From Hydrotalea sp. (GTDB lineage Bacteria > Bacteroidota > Bacteroidia > Chitinophagales > Chitinophagaceae), in contig DAHXOT010000054.1 of the NCBI GenBank assembly GCA_027364735.1, positions 1 to 37,667 on the forward strand: DNA of 37,667 bases, given 5' to 3'. The translations under genes were made by a program, and so were the position numbers. The notes under the pieces are model-generated. The model was not told where the DNA came from. It did not search any database and saw only the letters and a list, made by a program, of their open reading frames with translations. Positions 15,309 to 24,737 of the stretch are shown here, one piece after another (within the stretch, counting starts at the first letter, position 1; every line of letters begins with the position of its first letter).

Positions 15309-16811
15309 CTACTTTAAGAACTTATTAAAAAGAGGAATTCTTTTAAGCTCTTTTCTTTCAACTTGCATTACAAACCATATAAAAATAAAAAGAAATATAG
15401 TAGCGAATAATAAACTTATAAATATTTTAGTTATAAAAAAGTTGATTGCAGTATGAATGAAAAAAAGTAAAACCACTATTACAATATAAGCTACTAATTT
15501 TTTCCAAGCATAAGGAATACGATATTGCTTTTGCCCCCATACAAAACTTATTACCATCATACTGCCATAACAAGCAAAAGTAGCCCATGCACAAGCCATG
15601 TAGCTAAAATAAGGAATGAATGTATAGTTAATAACAAAAGTTAGCATTGCACCTGCAACTGTAATCCATGCGCCTGCTGTTGTTTTATTGCCTAACTTAT
15701 ACCATACACTTAAATTGTAATAAATACCTAAAAACATATTTGCCAATAAAAGAATGGGCACAACTTTTAAACCAACCCAATATTTAGGCCCAATAAAATA
15801 TTTCCAAACGGGTATATACAAAGCAACTACCAAAAACATAATGGCAATTATTATTACAAAAAATTTCATTACTCGGGCATATACTTTTTGTGGATTATCG
15901 CTTTCGGCTTGCTTAAAAAAGAATGGCTCTGCTCCCATTCTAAAAGCCTGTATAAATAAGGTAATAAGAATAGATAATTTATAACATGCATTATAAATAC
16001 CAACTTGTTCTTCTCTAAATAAAGTTTCGCCCGGCAACCACCATCTTAACATAAGTCGGTCAAAAGTTTCATTAACCATTCCGCCCATTCCTGCAATAAT
16101 AAGTGGCATAGAATACAGCAGCATTTTCTTCCATAAATGAATATCAACGTGGAAGCGAATCATTAAAATTTCACTACCCAATAATAGTAGTGTAATGCCC
16201 GATTGAATTACATTAGCCAACACTATATATACAACAGGATTAGTAGTAGTATCGTATATTTTTGTTACCCAAGTATTGGGATTATGTTGTACTTGCTGCG
16301 GACAATAAACAATAAAAAAACAAGTCAACAATATATTAATAATAATTCCGCTTATTTTAACAAATGCAAATTTTAGTGGGCGTTCCTCTTGGCGTAATTT
16401 AGCGAATGGAATAGTACTTAATGCATCTAAAGCAATAATAATAATACTTAGTTTAATAATCTCGGGAAACCCATTTAAGCCAATAGCTTCTCCAAAATAG
16501 CCCCTTTCAAACCATAAGATGGTGGTAAAAATGATTGTAGAGAAAAGTAATGATAATGCCGCAGTATTATAAATAACTTGTTTATTGGCCTCTTTAGATG
16601 AAAACCTGAAATAAGCTGTTTCGAAACCATACGTAAATACCACATTTAAAATAGGAATAGCAGAATATACTAATCCATTTTTGCCATAATCACTTGCATG
16701 TGCTAAGTTATAAGTTAGTAATGGCGTAAGTAAATAGTTGATAAAACGAGCTGCAATGGAACTTAATCCATACCACAAAGTTTGTCCTGCTAATTTTTTA
16801 ATACTGCTCAT
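15309..16811 (-). CDS. Polysaccharide flippase (Wzx/MATE-like oligosaccharide transporter)
   Basis: This 500-residue integral membrane protein has 12-14 hydrophobic segments. It begins SSIKKLAGQTLWYGLSSIAA, which is the usual opening of polysaccharide-biosynthesis membrane proteins in Bacteroidota. Further family-like stretches are ETAYFRFSSKE, the charged ETFDRLMLRWWLPG loop near the middle, and QAFRMGAEPFFF. The family moves undecaprenyl-linked glycans from the inner to the outer leaflet. The substrate is not apparent; it is not inside a sugar locus here. It lies 93 bases upstream of lspA and probably has its own promoter. Confidence 0.88.
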   Translation of the reverse strand: MSSIKKLAGQTLWYGLSSIAARFINYLLTPLLTYNLAHASDYGKNGLVYSAIPILNVVFTYGFETAYFRFSSKEANKQVIYNTAALSLLFSTIIFTTILWFERGYFGEAIGLNGFPEIIKLSIIIIALDALSTIPFAKLRQEERPLKFAFVKISGIIINILLTCFFIVYCPQQVQHNPNTWVTKIYDTTTNPVVYIVLANVIQSGITLLLLGSEILMIRFHVDIHLWKKMLLYSMPLIIAGMGGMVNETFDRLMLRWWLPGETLFREEQVGIYNACYKLSILITLFIQAFRMGAEPFFFKQAESDNPQKVYARVMKFFVIIIAIMFLVVALYIPVWKYFIGPKYWVGLKVVPILLLANMFLGIYYNLSVWYKLGNKTTAGAWITVAGAMLTFVINYTFIPYFSYMACAWATFACYGSMMVISFVWGQKQYRIPYAWKKLVAYIVIVVLLFFIHTAINFFITKIFISLLFATIFLFIFIWFVMQVERKELKRIPLFNKFLK

Positions 16812-16828
16812 TTATCTTGCGAAAATAG

Positions 16829-16836
16829 CAAATGTA
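16829..16836 (-). promoter_or_regulatory. -7 box before the flippase gene
   Basis: TACATTTG on the minus strand fits TAnnTTTG and ends 17 bases before the start at 16811. The -33 box is not clear. Confidence 0.4.
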
Positions 16837-16862
16837 AAATATGCCTTCAGAAATATCTATTG

Positions 16863-17270
16863 CTAATATTCATTTGGCTTAACTTTCTTTCTCAATAATT
16901 TATTAAAAGATTGTTTTTTCTTTACTTCTAATCTGTTTTCTTTAGCAGCTTTAGATATTTTAGTGGCAATTCTACTTTTCTTTTTTACTAACGCATTGGC
17001 TATTAATTCATTTATTTTTTCAATTACCAATATCTTATTTTCTAATTGCGTTCTGGCTACTTGAGATTTTACGAACAATTTTTTTTCTTTATTAATTCTA
17101 TTACTCAGCTTTTGAAAAATAATTTCTTTCTGTTCTTCATTCAATAATCGCGATGCTGCAATATCCCATCTACCTTCTACCATCGTTTCAACCTTATTTA
17201 CGTTCTGCCCGCCTTTTCCACCACTTCGGGCTGTTGAAAATTCAATTTCATTAGTAATATTTATCTTCAT
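16863..17270 (-). CDS. arfB: ArfB-type peptidyl-tRNA hydrolase (ribosome rescue)
   Basis: The 135-residue protein carries the release-factor catalytic motif GGQ in SGGKGGQNVNKVETMV (17-32), without the codon-recognition domains of full release factors. It has a long, very basic C-terminal tail (KKKSRIATKISKAAKENR, then KKKQ and RKKVK) that in ArfB/YaeJ enters the empty mRNA channel of stalled ribosomes. It would free peptides from ribosomes stuck on truncated mRNA. Its start codon stands only 19 bases from the start of the divergent dtd gene, so the two promoters must overlap or lie in each other's coding part. Confidence 0.9.
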   Translation of the reverse strand: MKINITNEIEFSTARSGGKGGQNVNKVETMVEGRWDIAASRLLNEEQKEIIFQKLSNRINKEKKLFVKSQVARTQLENKILVIEKINELIANALVKKKSRIATKISKAAKENRLEVKKKQSFNKLLRKKVKPNEY

Positions 17271-17289
17271 AGTATAAAATTACAAAAAG

Positions 17290-17742
17290 ATGAGGGTGGT
17301 AATTCAGCGAGTAACCGAAGCATCGGTTACAGTAGATGATACAATTACAGGTAAAATTGAAAAAGGTTTATTGATTTTAATAGGAATTGAAGATGCCGAT
17401 ACAATGGAAGATATTGAATGGCTGAGTAATAAAATAGTTAATTTAAGAATTTTTGATGATGAAAACGGCATAATGAACAAAAGCGTATTAGATATGAACG
17501 GAGATATTTTATTAGTTAGCCAGTTTACTTTGCATGCTGCTACTAAAAAAGGAAACAGACCATCGTATAGCAAAGCAAGTAAACCCGAATTGGCCATCCC
17601 AATGTATGAGCGAATGATACAACAATTAAAAAAAGATTTGAATAAAAAAATTGAAACGGGCATTTTTGGAGCCAATATGAAAGTACATTTATTAAATGAT
17701 GGACCTGTAACAATTTTCATTGATTCGAAAAATAAAGAATAA
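17290..17742 (+). CDS. dtd: D-aminoacyl-tRNA deacylase
   Basis: The 150-residue protein is full length for Dtd. It shows MRVVIQRVTEASVTVD at the N-terminus, the catalytic-site block LLVSQFTLHA (about 75-84) with the SQFTL motif, and NDGPVTIFID near the C-terminus, corresponding to the Gly-cisPro type region. The enzyme removes D-amino acids (and glycine mischarged to tRNA-Ala) from tRNA in the cytoplasm. It heads a run of three same-strand genes: a truncated hemoglobin 15 bases downstream, then a MazG-like hydrolase 5 bases further. Divergent arfB is also a translation quality gene. Confidence 0.95.
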   Translation: MRVVIQRVTEASVTVDDTITGKIEKGLLILIGIEDADTMEDIEWLSNKIVNLRIFDDENGIMNKSVLDMNGDILLVSQFTLHAATKKGNRPSYSKASKPELAIPMYERMIQQLKKDLNKKIETGIFGANMKVHLLNDGPVTIFIDSKNKE

Positions 17743-17757
17743 CTAATATTATATTGT

Positions 17758-18132
17758 ATGAGAGATATTGAAAATAGAGCCGATATAGAAAAAATTATGA
17801 CTGCCTTTTACGATAAGGTATTTATAGATGATTTTATGAACTTTTATTTTACTACAATTACTCAAGTTAATTTAGAAAAACACTTACCTCGCATTACAGA
17901 CTTTTGGGAATCAACGCTCTTCAATACGGTTAACTATACCAATAATATTTTAACCATCCACGAACACCTTAATACTTTAGCACCTTTTAAATACGAACAT
18001 TTTAACAGATGGGTAGCTATTTTTTGCGAGTGTATTGACGAGATGTATAGCGGTATTAATGCAGAAAAAGCAAAAGAAAAAGCAGCCTCAATTGGAATGG
18101 CTATGAAAATGATTCTTGTAAAAAATTTTTAA
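17758..18132 (+). CDS. Group III truncated hemoglobin
   Basis: The 124-residue protein fits group III truncated globins: RADIEKIMTAFYDKVFID with a Tyr in the early helix (Y18), and the proximal His in FKYEHFNRWV (H81), followed by the conserved Trp. The family binds heme and O2 or related ligands; its role in bacteria is not settled (proposed in low-oxygen or NO/peroxide responses). The gene sits 15 bases after dtd and 5 bases before the MazG-like gene, so it is likely co-transcribed with them. An oxidative or metabolite-damage setting would suit the neighbours; that is inference. Confidence 0.88.
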   Translation: MRDIENRADIEKIMTAFYDKVFIDDFMNFYFTTITQVNLEKHLPRITDFWESTLFNTVNYTNNILTIHEHLNTLAPFKYEHFNRWVAIFCECIDEMYSGINAEKAKEKAASIGMAMKMILVKNF

Positions 18133-18137
18133 CAAAA

Positions 18138-18464
18138 ATGACTATTCAACAAGCTCAACAACAAGTAGATGATTGGATAAAAACCTTTGGTGTAAGATAT
18201 TTCAGCGAGCTAACCAATATGGCTATTCTTACCGAAGAAGTAGGCGAACTTGCCAGAATTATGGCAAGAACTTATGGCGATCAATCGTTTAAAAAATCCG
18301 ATCTTTCCAAAAATCTATCCGATGAAATGGCCGATGTATTGTGGGTTTTAATTTGCTTAGCTAATCAAACCGGTGTTAACTTAACCGATGCACTACAAAA
18401 AAATTTTGAGAAAAAAACCATACGCGATAAAGAAAGGCATAAGAAGAATGCCAAGTTAAAATAA
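18138..18464 (+). CDS. MazG-like nucleotide pyrophosphohydrolase
   Basis: The 108-residue protein is a single all-helical MazG-type domain. It has the two metal-binding pairs EEVGE (about 31-35) and DEMAD (about 65-69), and a Lys/Arg-rich tail KKTIRDKERHKK. Such proteins convert nucleoside triphosphates, often damaged or non-standard ones, to monophosphate and pyrophosphate. Half-length single-domain forms like this are common. It starts 5 bases after the truncated hemoglobin gene, which suggests coupling. The substrate is unknown. Confidence 0.85.
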   Translation: MTIQQAQQQVDDWIKTFGVRYFSELTNMAILTEEVGELARIMARTYGDQSFKKSDLSKNLSDEMADVLWVLICLANQTGVNLTDALQKNFEKKTIRDKERHKKNAKLK

Positions 18465-18499
18465 GTATATTAATTACCTGCATTTTAGCTTCTTACTGC

Positions 18500-18530
18500 T
18501 TTGCCTCTTTAGTGCTTCTCCCTATATTTG
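18500..18530 (+). promoter_or_regulatory. Promoter of glycyl-tRNA synthetase
   Basis: TTTG at 18500-18503, a spacer of 19 bases, then TATATTTG at 18523-18530 gives a textbook Bacteroidota promoter. The ATG follows after 7 bases, so the mRNA should be leaderless or have only a few leader bases. Confidence 0.85.
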
Positions 18531-18537
18531 CAAACTT

Positions 18538-20004
18538 ATGAGTACGCAATCAGATAACCGTTTTCAAGCCATTATTTCGCATGCAAAAGAATATGGCTTT
18601 GTATTTCAGAGTAGTGAAATTTACGATGGATTAAGTGCAGTGTACGATTATGGTCCGTATGGCAGCGAATTGAAAAAAAATATTCGTGATTACTGGTGGA
18701 AAAGTATGACACAAATGCACGAAAACATTGTAGGTGTTGATGCCGCAATTTTTATGCATCCTACTACTTGGAAAGCCAGTGGCCATGTTGATAATTTCAG
18801 CGACCCAATGATTGATAATAAAGACAGTAAAAAACGTTATCGTGTAGATCATTTAATTGAAGGTTTTGCTGAAACATTAACTGAAAAAGGTGAAACACAA
18901 AAAGCAGAAACCATTTTAAAAGAAATGGATGTTTTATTGGCAAAAGAAGATTATGCAGGATTAAAAGAATTGATAGTTAGCAATAACATGAAATGCAGCG
19001 TTAGCGGTACTTGTAATTGGACAGATATTCGGCAGTTTAATTTAATGTTCGATACAAAATTAGGTTCTGTTACAGATGAAGCCGATACCATTTATTTACG
19101 CCCCGAAACGGCACAAGGTATTTTTGTAAATTTTTTAAATGTGCAAAAAACTGCAAGAATGAAAATTCCGTTTGGTATTGCACAAACAGGTAAAGCTTTT
19201 AGAAACGAAATTGTTGCCCGACAATTTATTTTTAGAATGCGAGAGTTTGAACAAATGGAAATGCAATTCTTTGTTCGTCCAGGCACAGAAGGAGAATGGT
19301 ATAAATACTGGAAGGAAGCTCGTTTACAATGGCATTTAAGTTTAGGAATTGATGCAGCAAAATATCGCTATCACGATCATGTTAAATTAGCCCACTATGC
19401 TAAAGAGGCTTGCGATATTGAATTTGATTTTCCTATGGGTTTTAAAGAAGTAGAGGGAATACATAGCAGAAGCGATTTTGATTTATCACAACATCAACAA
19501 TACAGCAAAAAGAAAATGCAATATTTTGATGCTGATGTTGACTCCGCAACCGGAAAACCTTATGGCAACTACGTTCCGTACGTTGTAGAAACTTCCATTG
19601 GTTTAGATAGAATGTTTCTTTTAATTCTTTCGAATGCGTACGATGAAGAAACCCTAACTAAAGAAGATGGCTCAACCGATAGCCGTGTGGTTATGCATAT
19701 TCCTGCTAAAATAGCACCCATTAAATTAGCGATTCTTCCACTAACCAAAAAAGATGGTTTACCCGAATTGGCAAGAGAATTAATGAACGAATGCAAACCA
19801 CATTTTCGTTGCTTTTACGAAGAAAAAGATGCCATTGGCAAACGGTACAGAAGAATGGATGCCATTGGAACACCTTTCTGTGTTACAATAGATCATCAAT
19901 CTAAAGAAGATGGAACAGTTACCATTCGATACAGAGATACCATGCAACAAGAACGTGTGCCGATGAGTAAAGTAAAAGAAATTGTTCTTCAACAAATATT
20001 CTAA
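18538..20004 (+). CDS. glyQS: Glycyl-tRNA synthetase, alpha2 (single-chain) type
   Basis: The 488-residue class II synthetase is of the homodimer form, unlike the two-gene GlyQ/GlyS form of E. coli. The N-terminus has GFVFQSSEIYDGLSAVYDYGP. Motif 2 is around AFRNEIVARQFIFRMREFEQ. Motif 3 is GLDRMFLLIL near residue 355. The C-terminal anticodon-binding domain starts near IAPIKLAILPLTKKDG. It charges tRNA-Gly in the cytoplasm. It has its own promoter just upstream and ends in a strong hairpin terminator 5 bases after the stop. Nothing unusual is seen in the sequence. Confidence 0.96.
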   Translation: MSTQSDNRFQAIISHAKEYGFVFQSSEIYDGLSAVYDYGPYGSELKKNIRDYWWKSMTQMHENIVGVDAAIFMHPTTWKASGHVDNFSDPMIDNKDSKKRYRVDHLIEGFAETLTEKGETQKAETILKEMDVLLAKEDYAGLKELIVSNNMKCSVSGTCNWTDIRQFNLMFDTKLGSVTDEADTIYLRPETAQGIFVNFLNVQKTARMKIPFGIAQTGKAFRNEIVARQFIFRMREFEQMEMQFFVRPGTEGEWYKYWKEARLQWHLSLGIDAAKYRYHDHVKLAHYAKEACDIEFDFPMGFKEVEGIHSRSDFDLSQHQQYSKKKMQYFDADVDSATGKPYGNYVPYVVETSIGLDRMFLLILSNAYDEETLTKEDGSTDSRVVMHIPAKIAPIKLAILPLTKKDGLPELARELMNECKPHFRCFYEEKDAIGKRYRRMDAIGTPFCVTIDHQSKEDGTVTIRYRDTMQQERVPMSKVKEIVLQQIF

Positions 20005-20009
20005 TACAC

Positions 20010-20041
20010 AAAAAAGCTTCAGAAATTTCTGAAGCTTTTTT
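20010..20041. terminator. Bidirectional intrinsic terminator (glyQS / flavoprotein)
   Basis: A perfect 32-base palindrome: A6, GCTTCAGAAA, its complement, T6. It works in both directions, ending glyQS on the plus strand and the reductase gene on the minus strand, which stop at 20004 and 20056. Confidence 0.95.
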
Positions 20042-20055
20042 AAACTTTCTATCTT

Positions 20056-20784
20056 TTACCCGTACAATTCTAAATGAATATCTTTCTTTTCATAACCCAT
20101 TGCCATAATTCGTTCTTTGGCTTCATCAATCATATTTTTCCAACCACATAAATAAAATCGGGCAGGATCTTTTTCTTCTTTTAATAATTGCTCATATACT
20201 TGATGCACATACCCTTTATAAGCACCTTCAGGTACATTTTCTTCTCTCGAAAAAACCGGATGATAATAAAAATTAGGTTCACTTTTTGCTAACTCATTTA
20301 GTTCATTAAAGTATAAAGCATCGGTTAATTTTCTGCAACCCACTATTAAGTTTACTTTTCTATGCATAATTTTTTGCTCGTTTAAATAATGAATCATTGA
20401 ACGAAATGGAGCGATACCTGTACCGGTACAAATTAAAAACAAATCTTTATCAAATTCTTCGGGTAAAATAAATTTACCTTGAGGGCCTCGCACAGGAAAT
20501 TCAGTTCCCACTTTTACTTCATTAAATAAATAAGTAGTTCCTGCTCCACCATGTAAATGCACAATAATTAATTCAACTATATTAGTTTTATTTGGTGCCG
20601 ATGCAATAGAATAACTACGCCAACGCTTATTTTTTTGTTCGTGTATAGGCAGGTCGAGCGTAATAAATTGCCCGGGATGAAATTGAAAATCGGTTACACC
20701 TTGTATTTCAATAAAAAATTTTTTAGTAGATGTGGTTTCATCTACAATATCTATAACCTTTCCGGTTTTCCATTCTGGTAACAT
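20056..20784 (-). CDS. Ferredoxin-NADP reductase-like FAD oxidoreductase
   Basis: The 242-residue protein has the two domains of the FNR family. The FAD part has RSYSIAS (56-62) and GGAGTTYLF; the NAD(P) part has CTGTGIAPFRSM (119-130) and LIVGCRK, with CGWKNMIDEA near the end. No plant-type iron-sulfur domain is attached, so it is the bare reductase, moving electrons between NAD(P)H and a ferredoxin or flavodoxin-like partner in the cytoplasm. The partner is not in the window. Its 3' end faces glyQS across the shared terminator. Confidence 0.88.
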   Translation of the reverse strand: MLPEWKTGKVIDIVDETTSTKKFFIEIQGVTDFQFHPGQFITLDLPIHEQKNKRWRSYSIASAPNKTNIVELIIVHLHGGAGTTYLFNEVKVGTEFPVRGPQGKFILPEEFDKDLFLICTGTGIAPFRSMIHYLNEQKIMHRKVNLIVGCRKLTDALYFNELNELAKSEPNFYYHPVFSREENVPEGAYKGYVHQVYEQLLKEEKDPARFYLCGWKNMIDEAKERIMAMGYEKKDIHLELYG

Positions 20785-20830
20785 ACTATATTTTTATTTA
20801 ACAATTGATTGAAAATTCAAAGTAACAAAA

Positions 20831-20855
20831 AATACCGACTATCAAAGCCGGTATT
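20831..20855 (-). terminator. Intrinsic terminator of the T9SS subtilase gene
   Basis: Read on the minus strand, AATACCG, an 11-base loop, CGGTATT and then a T-run form a hairpin 28 bases after the subtilase stop at 20884. Confidence 0.85.
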
Positions 20856-20883
20856 CGTATTTTACAATTATAGAAAATAGATT

Positions 20884-23800
20884 TTATTGTACAATAACTA
20901 TTTTTGTTCTATATATTTTATTATTGGCTTGTACTTTTAAAATATAGGTTTCGGGTGCCATATTTCCTACAGTATATTGCTGATTAAACTGACCACTAAA
21001 GCCAGAATACATTTTACTCATAGCAATTTGTCCATCGGTACTAATTAGTTCTATACTAACATCGGCTTTATTACTTAAATAAAAACTAACATTAAATAAT
21101 CCTTTGGCAGGATTAGGTGAAGCTTTTAAGCCAATTTCGGTATTGCTAACATTTTGCACTGCGGTAACCACATAACTATATGCAGCCGAAGATTTGGTAC
21201 AACCCAAGGAATCGGTTACAGCTACAACATAACTTCCCGATTTGGTAGGCGTATAAGAACTGGCAGTTGCATTGGCAATGGTATTTCCGCTTAAATACCA
21301 TTGATAACTTATGGCATTAGTGATACTGCTAACTAAACTGGTTCCAGATAATGAAATAGTTGGCGTTGCAGCAGTTGTGGCAACAATAGGAACCATATTA
21401 CTAATACAATCGTTAGTACTAATTTTAGTATCATAGAAAAAATAATAATACTGCTGATAATTGTTAGGACTTTGCACGCTATTACCCGTTATACCCATTA
21501 TATAAGGAGCCCAAATAGGATAAGGATTATTGCTTACTGCATTATTACGATAAATGGTAGCATTATTAGCACTGTTTACAATAATAGAATGATTACCAGC
21601 AGGTATTGGTAAATTTAAATAATAATATGCTCCCGAATCGGCTGGGTTATCGGGAATTTGACCATTACCCGATGGAGGTGTGGCTACCGGTGTAGTAGCA
21701 TATACATCTATAGTTTTAGAAGTATAAGGCGTATAACTATATTGTGTTGAAGTTACATTTGAAATATCTGCTACAGTAAATGTAATTTTACCCGGATTAC
21801 TAATGTATAGTTTTGCTACATCAATATTTACAGGAACCGATGCTGTTATATTTACATAATTACCCGCAAAAGCATTGTATCCTCCAGCTCCCAAAACTGT
21901 TTTATTTAATGGACCAATACTTGCTTTAGCACCACTTCGTAAATAATAAGTACTATTTGATGTAATATTAGAGGTAGATGTTGTTAATCCACCACCAAAA
22001 GCTGTTGGGGCAGTATTTGAAATATACCAAAAATAGTTAGAAGCAGAATCGCTATTTGTAACATTTAAATAGGCAGTTCCGGAACAAATTTCTCCCTTAC
22101 CACTTGGTGCAGTAGGCATACCTGCAATAGTTACATTAGCAGATATTGAATTATTGGTTATATCTTGATCGGTAGCTAAATTCGCCGTGGCTGTAATAAT
22201 ATATGAAGTTCCGGGAATACTATTAAATGGATTCTGAAAAACATAATTTTCAATACTACCAGCAGCTATTGTACCTGGATAAGCAGCATTAAAACTTGCA
22301 ACTGTGGTATTGCCATTTTTTATTGTGGCTGTTAAAGGAATATTAGTTTGATCGACAGAACCATTATTCCTTATAGCTATTACTAAGAACTGAGAATTAT
22401 TAGCACAGAAACCAACAGAGGGAGCAACCACACTTACAACAGCAATATCATTAGTAGGAGGAACAAATTGAATTCGATAATCTTGCGTTTCGCCATTTGC
22501 ATAATTACCACAAGCAGTGGCAGAATCAGTAGTAGCAGCACTATCTCTTACTACTATCCTCATCATGGTATAATTACCTATTTTCAATCCTGAAGGAGTT
22601 GCAATATTAGCAGTAAATATTCCACCTATACCATTAATCGAATTATCAGTAACTGCATTAGTGGCTACCATTTCGCCCGGATCGTTAAAACTTCCATTGT
22701 TATTATAATCAATAAATACTTTAATCTTTCGAGTGGCAGAACTTCCATCCGAACTATTCACTTTTATACTAATAGGAATAGTTTGATTTGGTTGAATATT
22801 ACCGGTTACATTGGTAAAGTCGGAATAATTGCTATGCACTGATGTATTTTTATTGGTAATGCCCCCAAAAGCTACACTATCTATTCTTGTTCCTGTATTA
22901 TTGGTTGAAGCTGAATTGCAGTAAGTACTTCCGCCAATTCCACTTACTATTAAAGAAAATGCTTGTGTGCTTCTTTGCAAATTTCCTTTATTGGTTATAG
23001 TTATGTTATAGGTTTTACCTGGAATAACACTATCAATTTGAATTTTTTCAACATTATCTAAATAATTATCGCCTTTTTTGGCTGCATTAGCCGGATTTGC
23101 CGGATCTAAAATCCATGGCTGATAGGTATTATTTCCTTGCTTTATCCGCATATCCAAATCGTTTACCAACCTGGGTGTTGTATTATTTAAAACAGCCGAG
23201 TTAATAGGTAATTGTGCAATAGGCGGATCTATCCATGTTAAGGTAGCTATTAATGGCCCTTTGCCCGATGCAGTAATGTTGAATGTATAAGTAGCTCCAT
23301 TATTTAAAATACTTTCTACTATTGTATCTGATTGCTGATTAAAAGAAGAAGTAACTACATCTGTAGCTTTTTTTACATCTAATAATCCCCAACCAAATTG
23401 ATAATCCGGACCAGGAAATGAGCCGGCTTCATTGGCTGTGTGAATTGCCAATCCTTTTAATGTAGAAGACCGCATAAAAGAATTAGGATGTAACTTATTA
23501 TAATATTCTTGCACTAAATACAAAGAGCCTGTTGCATTGGGTGCAGCCATAGATGTGCCACTATAGGTAGCATACGCTGTATTGGATGTTGCAATACTTG
23601 ATGTAACATTTACGCCATCTGCAACTACATCGGGTTTAATTCTACCATCATCGGTTGGTCCCCAACCACTAAAATTACTCATTACTACATCATTGCTATT
23701 ATTATATCCCAACGGAATACCATTAACTGCACCTATATCTAAAATGTTTTTGGCATTTTGTGTATAGGCAATAGTTCCATAAGAATCGTTATTACTAATA

Positions 23801-24672
23801 CCCGAAGCACGTACGCCAGAAACTAAATTACGGGAACTATCATAATATTTGTAAGCATCTCCCACTGCTGGTCCGTTAGAATTTCGTTGATTACCTGCAG
23901 ACATACAAATTAGGTAATAAGGAGAGAGATAGGCAATAGAATCGAACATGCGAGCATTAATATCGTAATAGCCAAAGCCATAATCTTCTGTTTTACTAAT
24001 ATTAATATCTCCTTCCCATATCCAATTTGTTCCATCATAATACCAACCGGCCAAATAACCATACGAATGATTAGATAATAACAAATTCGGTGCTTCTGAA
24101 CTCATTTCCGAAACATCATTATTATAATCGTAAGCAATTAGTTGCTGAGCTCCAAAAGCCATACCCTTTGCAATAGGATTTACACCTAATGCAATCATAG
24201 TACCCGAAGTATGTGTTGCATGATTACTAACAGAAGTAGGATTATCTTTTTGCAAAACTCTTCCGTTCATCTCAACATGGGTATTTAAAACCGAACCACC
24301 ATCCCAAATAGCTAATTTTCCTTTAAGGGAACTAGATGCACCTGATAGATTTAATCCTGATGAACCATTTGGCCATAAAAGATTAGCATTAGTGGTAGCT
24401 GCTGCAATAATATTATTGTGTGTTGCTAAATATTGTGGTTTACCTAATTCATCTACACCTACCAATTGTACTTCTGTTCCACTTTTTGTGGTAAAAGCAA
24501 TTGCCCATCCTTTTTGTTTCGCTAATTGCAATGCTTTATAATAATTGCTATTTTCTATTGCTGCATATTGCTGTGCAGTTTTATTTAATGCAACATGATT
24601 TATTACAGATTGAGCATAAATAGTATAGTTCGTAAACAGTAAAATTAAAGCCCATAAGCTTTTTTTAACCAT
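20884..24672 (-). CDS. Secreted subtilisin-like protease (S8) with T9SS type A sorting domain
   Basis: This 1262-residue protein starts with a signal peptide (cut near Gln21). The S8 catalytic domain follows: D124 in AIWDGG, H151 in HATHTSGT, oxyanion N261 in SAGN, and S374 in SGTSMAAP. Then come a GEVED-type beta domain (about 600-735, ending CGNYANGETQDYRIQF), a CARDB-like domain (about 740-850), further Ig-like regions including SITNAISYQWYLSG, and a C-terminal type A sorting domain (last 80 residues, LKASPNPAKGLFNVSF to YRTKIVIVQ). The last domain directs secretion by the type IX system and surface anchoring or release. It is likely a nutrient-scavenging or surface protease. It has its own terminator. 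Confidence 0.93.
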   Translation of the reverse strand: MVKKSLWALILLFTNYTIYAQSVINHVALNKTAQQYAAIENSNYYKALQLAKQKGWAIAFTTKSGTEVQLVGVDELGKPQYLATHNNIIAAATTNANLLWPNGSSGLNLSGASSSLKGKLAIWDGGSVLNTHVEMNGRVLQKDNPTSVSNHATHTSGTMIALGVNPIAKGMAFGAQQLIAYDYNNDVSEMSSEAPNLLLSNHSYGYLAGWYYDGTNWIWEGDINISKTEDYGFGYYDINARMFDSIAYLSPYYLICMSAGNQRNSNGPAVGDAYKYYDSSRNLVSGVRASGISNNDSYGTIAYTQNAKNILDIGAVNGIPLGYNNSNDVVMSNFSGWGPTDDGRIKPDVVADGVNVTSSIATSNTAYATYSGTSMAAPNATGSLYLVQEYYNKLHPNSFMRSSTLKGLAIHTANEAGSFPGPDYQFGWGLLDVKKATDVVTSSFNQQSDTIVESILNNGATYTFNITASGKGPLIATLTWIDPPIAQLPINSAVLNNTTPRLVNDLDMRIKQGNNTYQPWILDPANPANAAKKGDNYLDNVEKIQIDSVIPGKTYNITITNKGNLQRSTQAFSLIVSGIGGSTYCNSASTNNTGTRIDSVAFGGITNKNTSVHSNYSDFTNVTGNIQPNQTIPISIKVNSSDGSSATRKIKVFIDYNNNGSFNDPGEMVATNAVTDNSINGIGGIFTANIATPSGLKIGNYTMMRIVVRDSAATTDSATACGNYANGETQDYRIQFVPPTNDIAVVSVVAPSVGFCANNSQFLVIAIRNNGSVDQTNIPLTATIKNGNTTVASFNAAYPGTIAAGSIENYVFQNPFNSIPGTSYIITATANLATDQDITNNSISANVTIAGMPTAPSGKGEICSGTAYLNVTNSDSASNYFWYISNTAPTAFGGGLTTSTSNITSNSTYYLRSGAKASIGPLNKTVLGAGGYNAFAGNYVNITASVPVNIDVAKLYISNPGKITFTVADISNVTSTQYSYTPYTSKTIDVYATTPVATPPSGNGQIPDNPADSGAYYYLNLPIPAGNHSIIVNSANNATIYRNNAVSNNPYPIWAPYIMGITGNSVQSPNNYQQYYYFFYDTKISTNDCISNMVPIVATTAATPTISLSGTSLVSSITNAISYQWYLSGNTIANATASSYTPTKSGSYVVAVTDSLGCTKSSAAYSYVVTAVQNVSNTEIGLKASPNPAKGLFNVSFYLSNKADVSIELISTDGQIAMSKMYSGFSGQFNQQYTVGNMAPETYILKVQANNKIYRTKIVIVQ

Positions 24673-24737
24673 AAGTACAATTTTAGTTCAATATAATTTT
24701 TTTGTAAATTAGATACTTTCAACTTATAAATTGCGGT

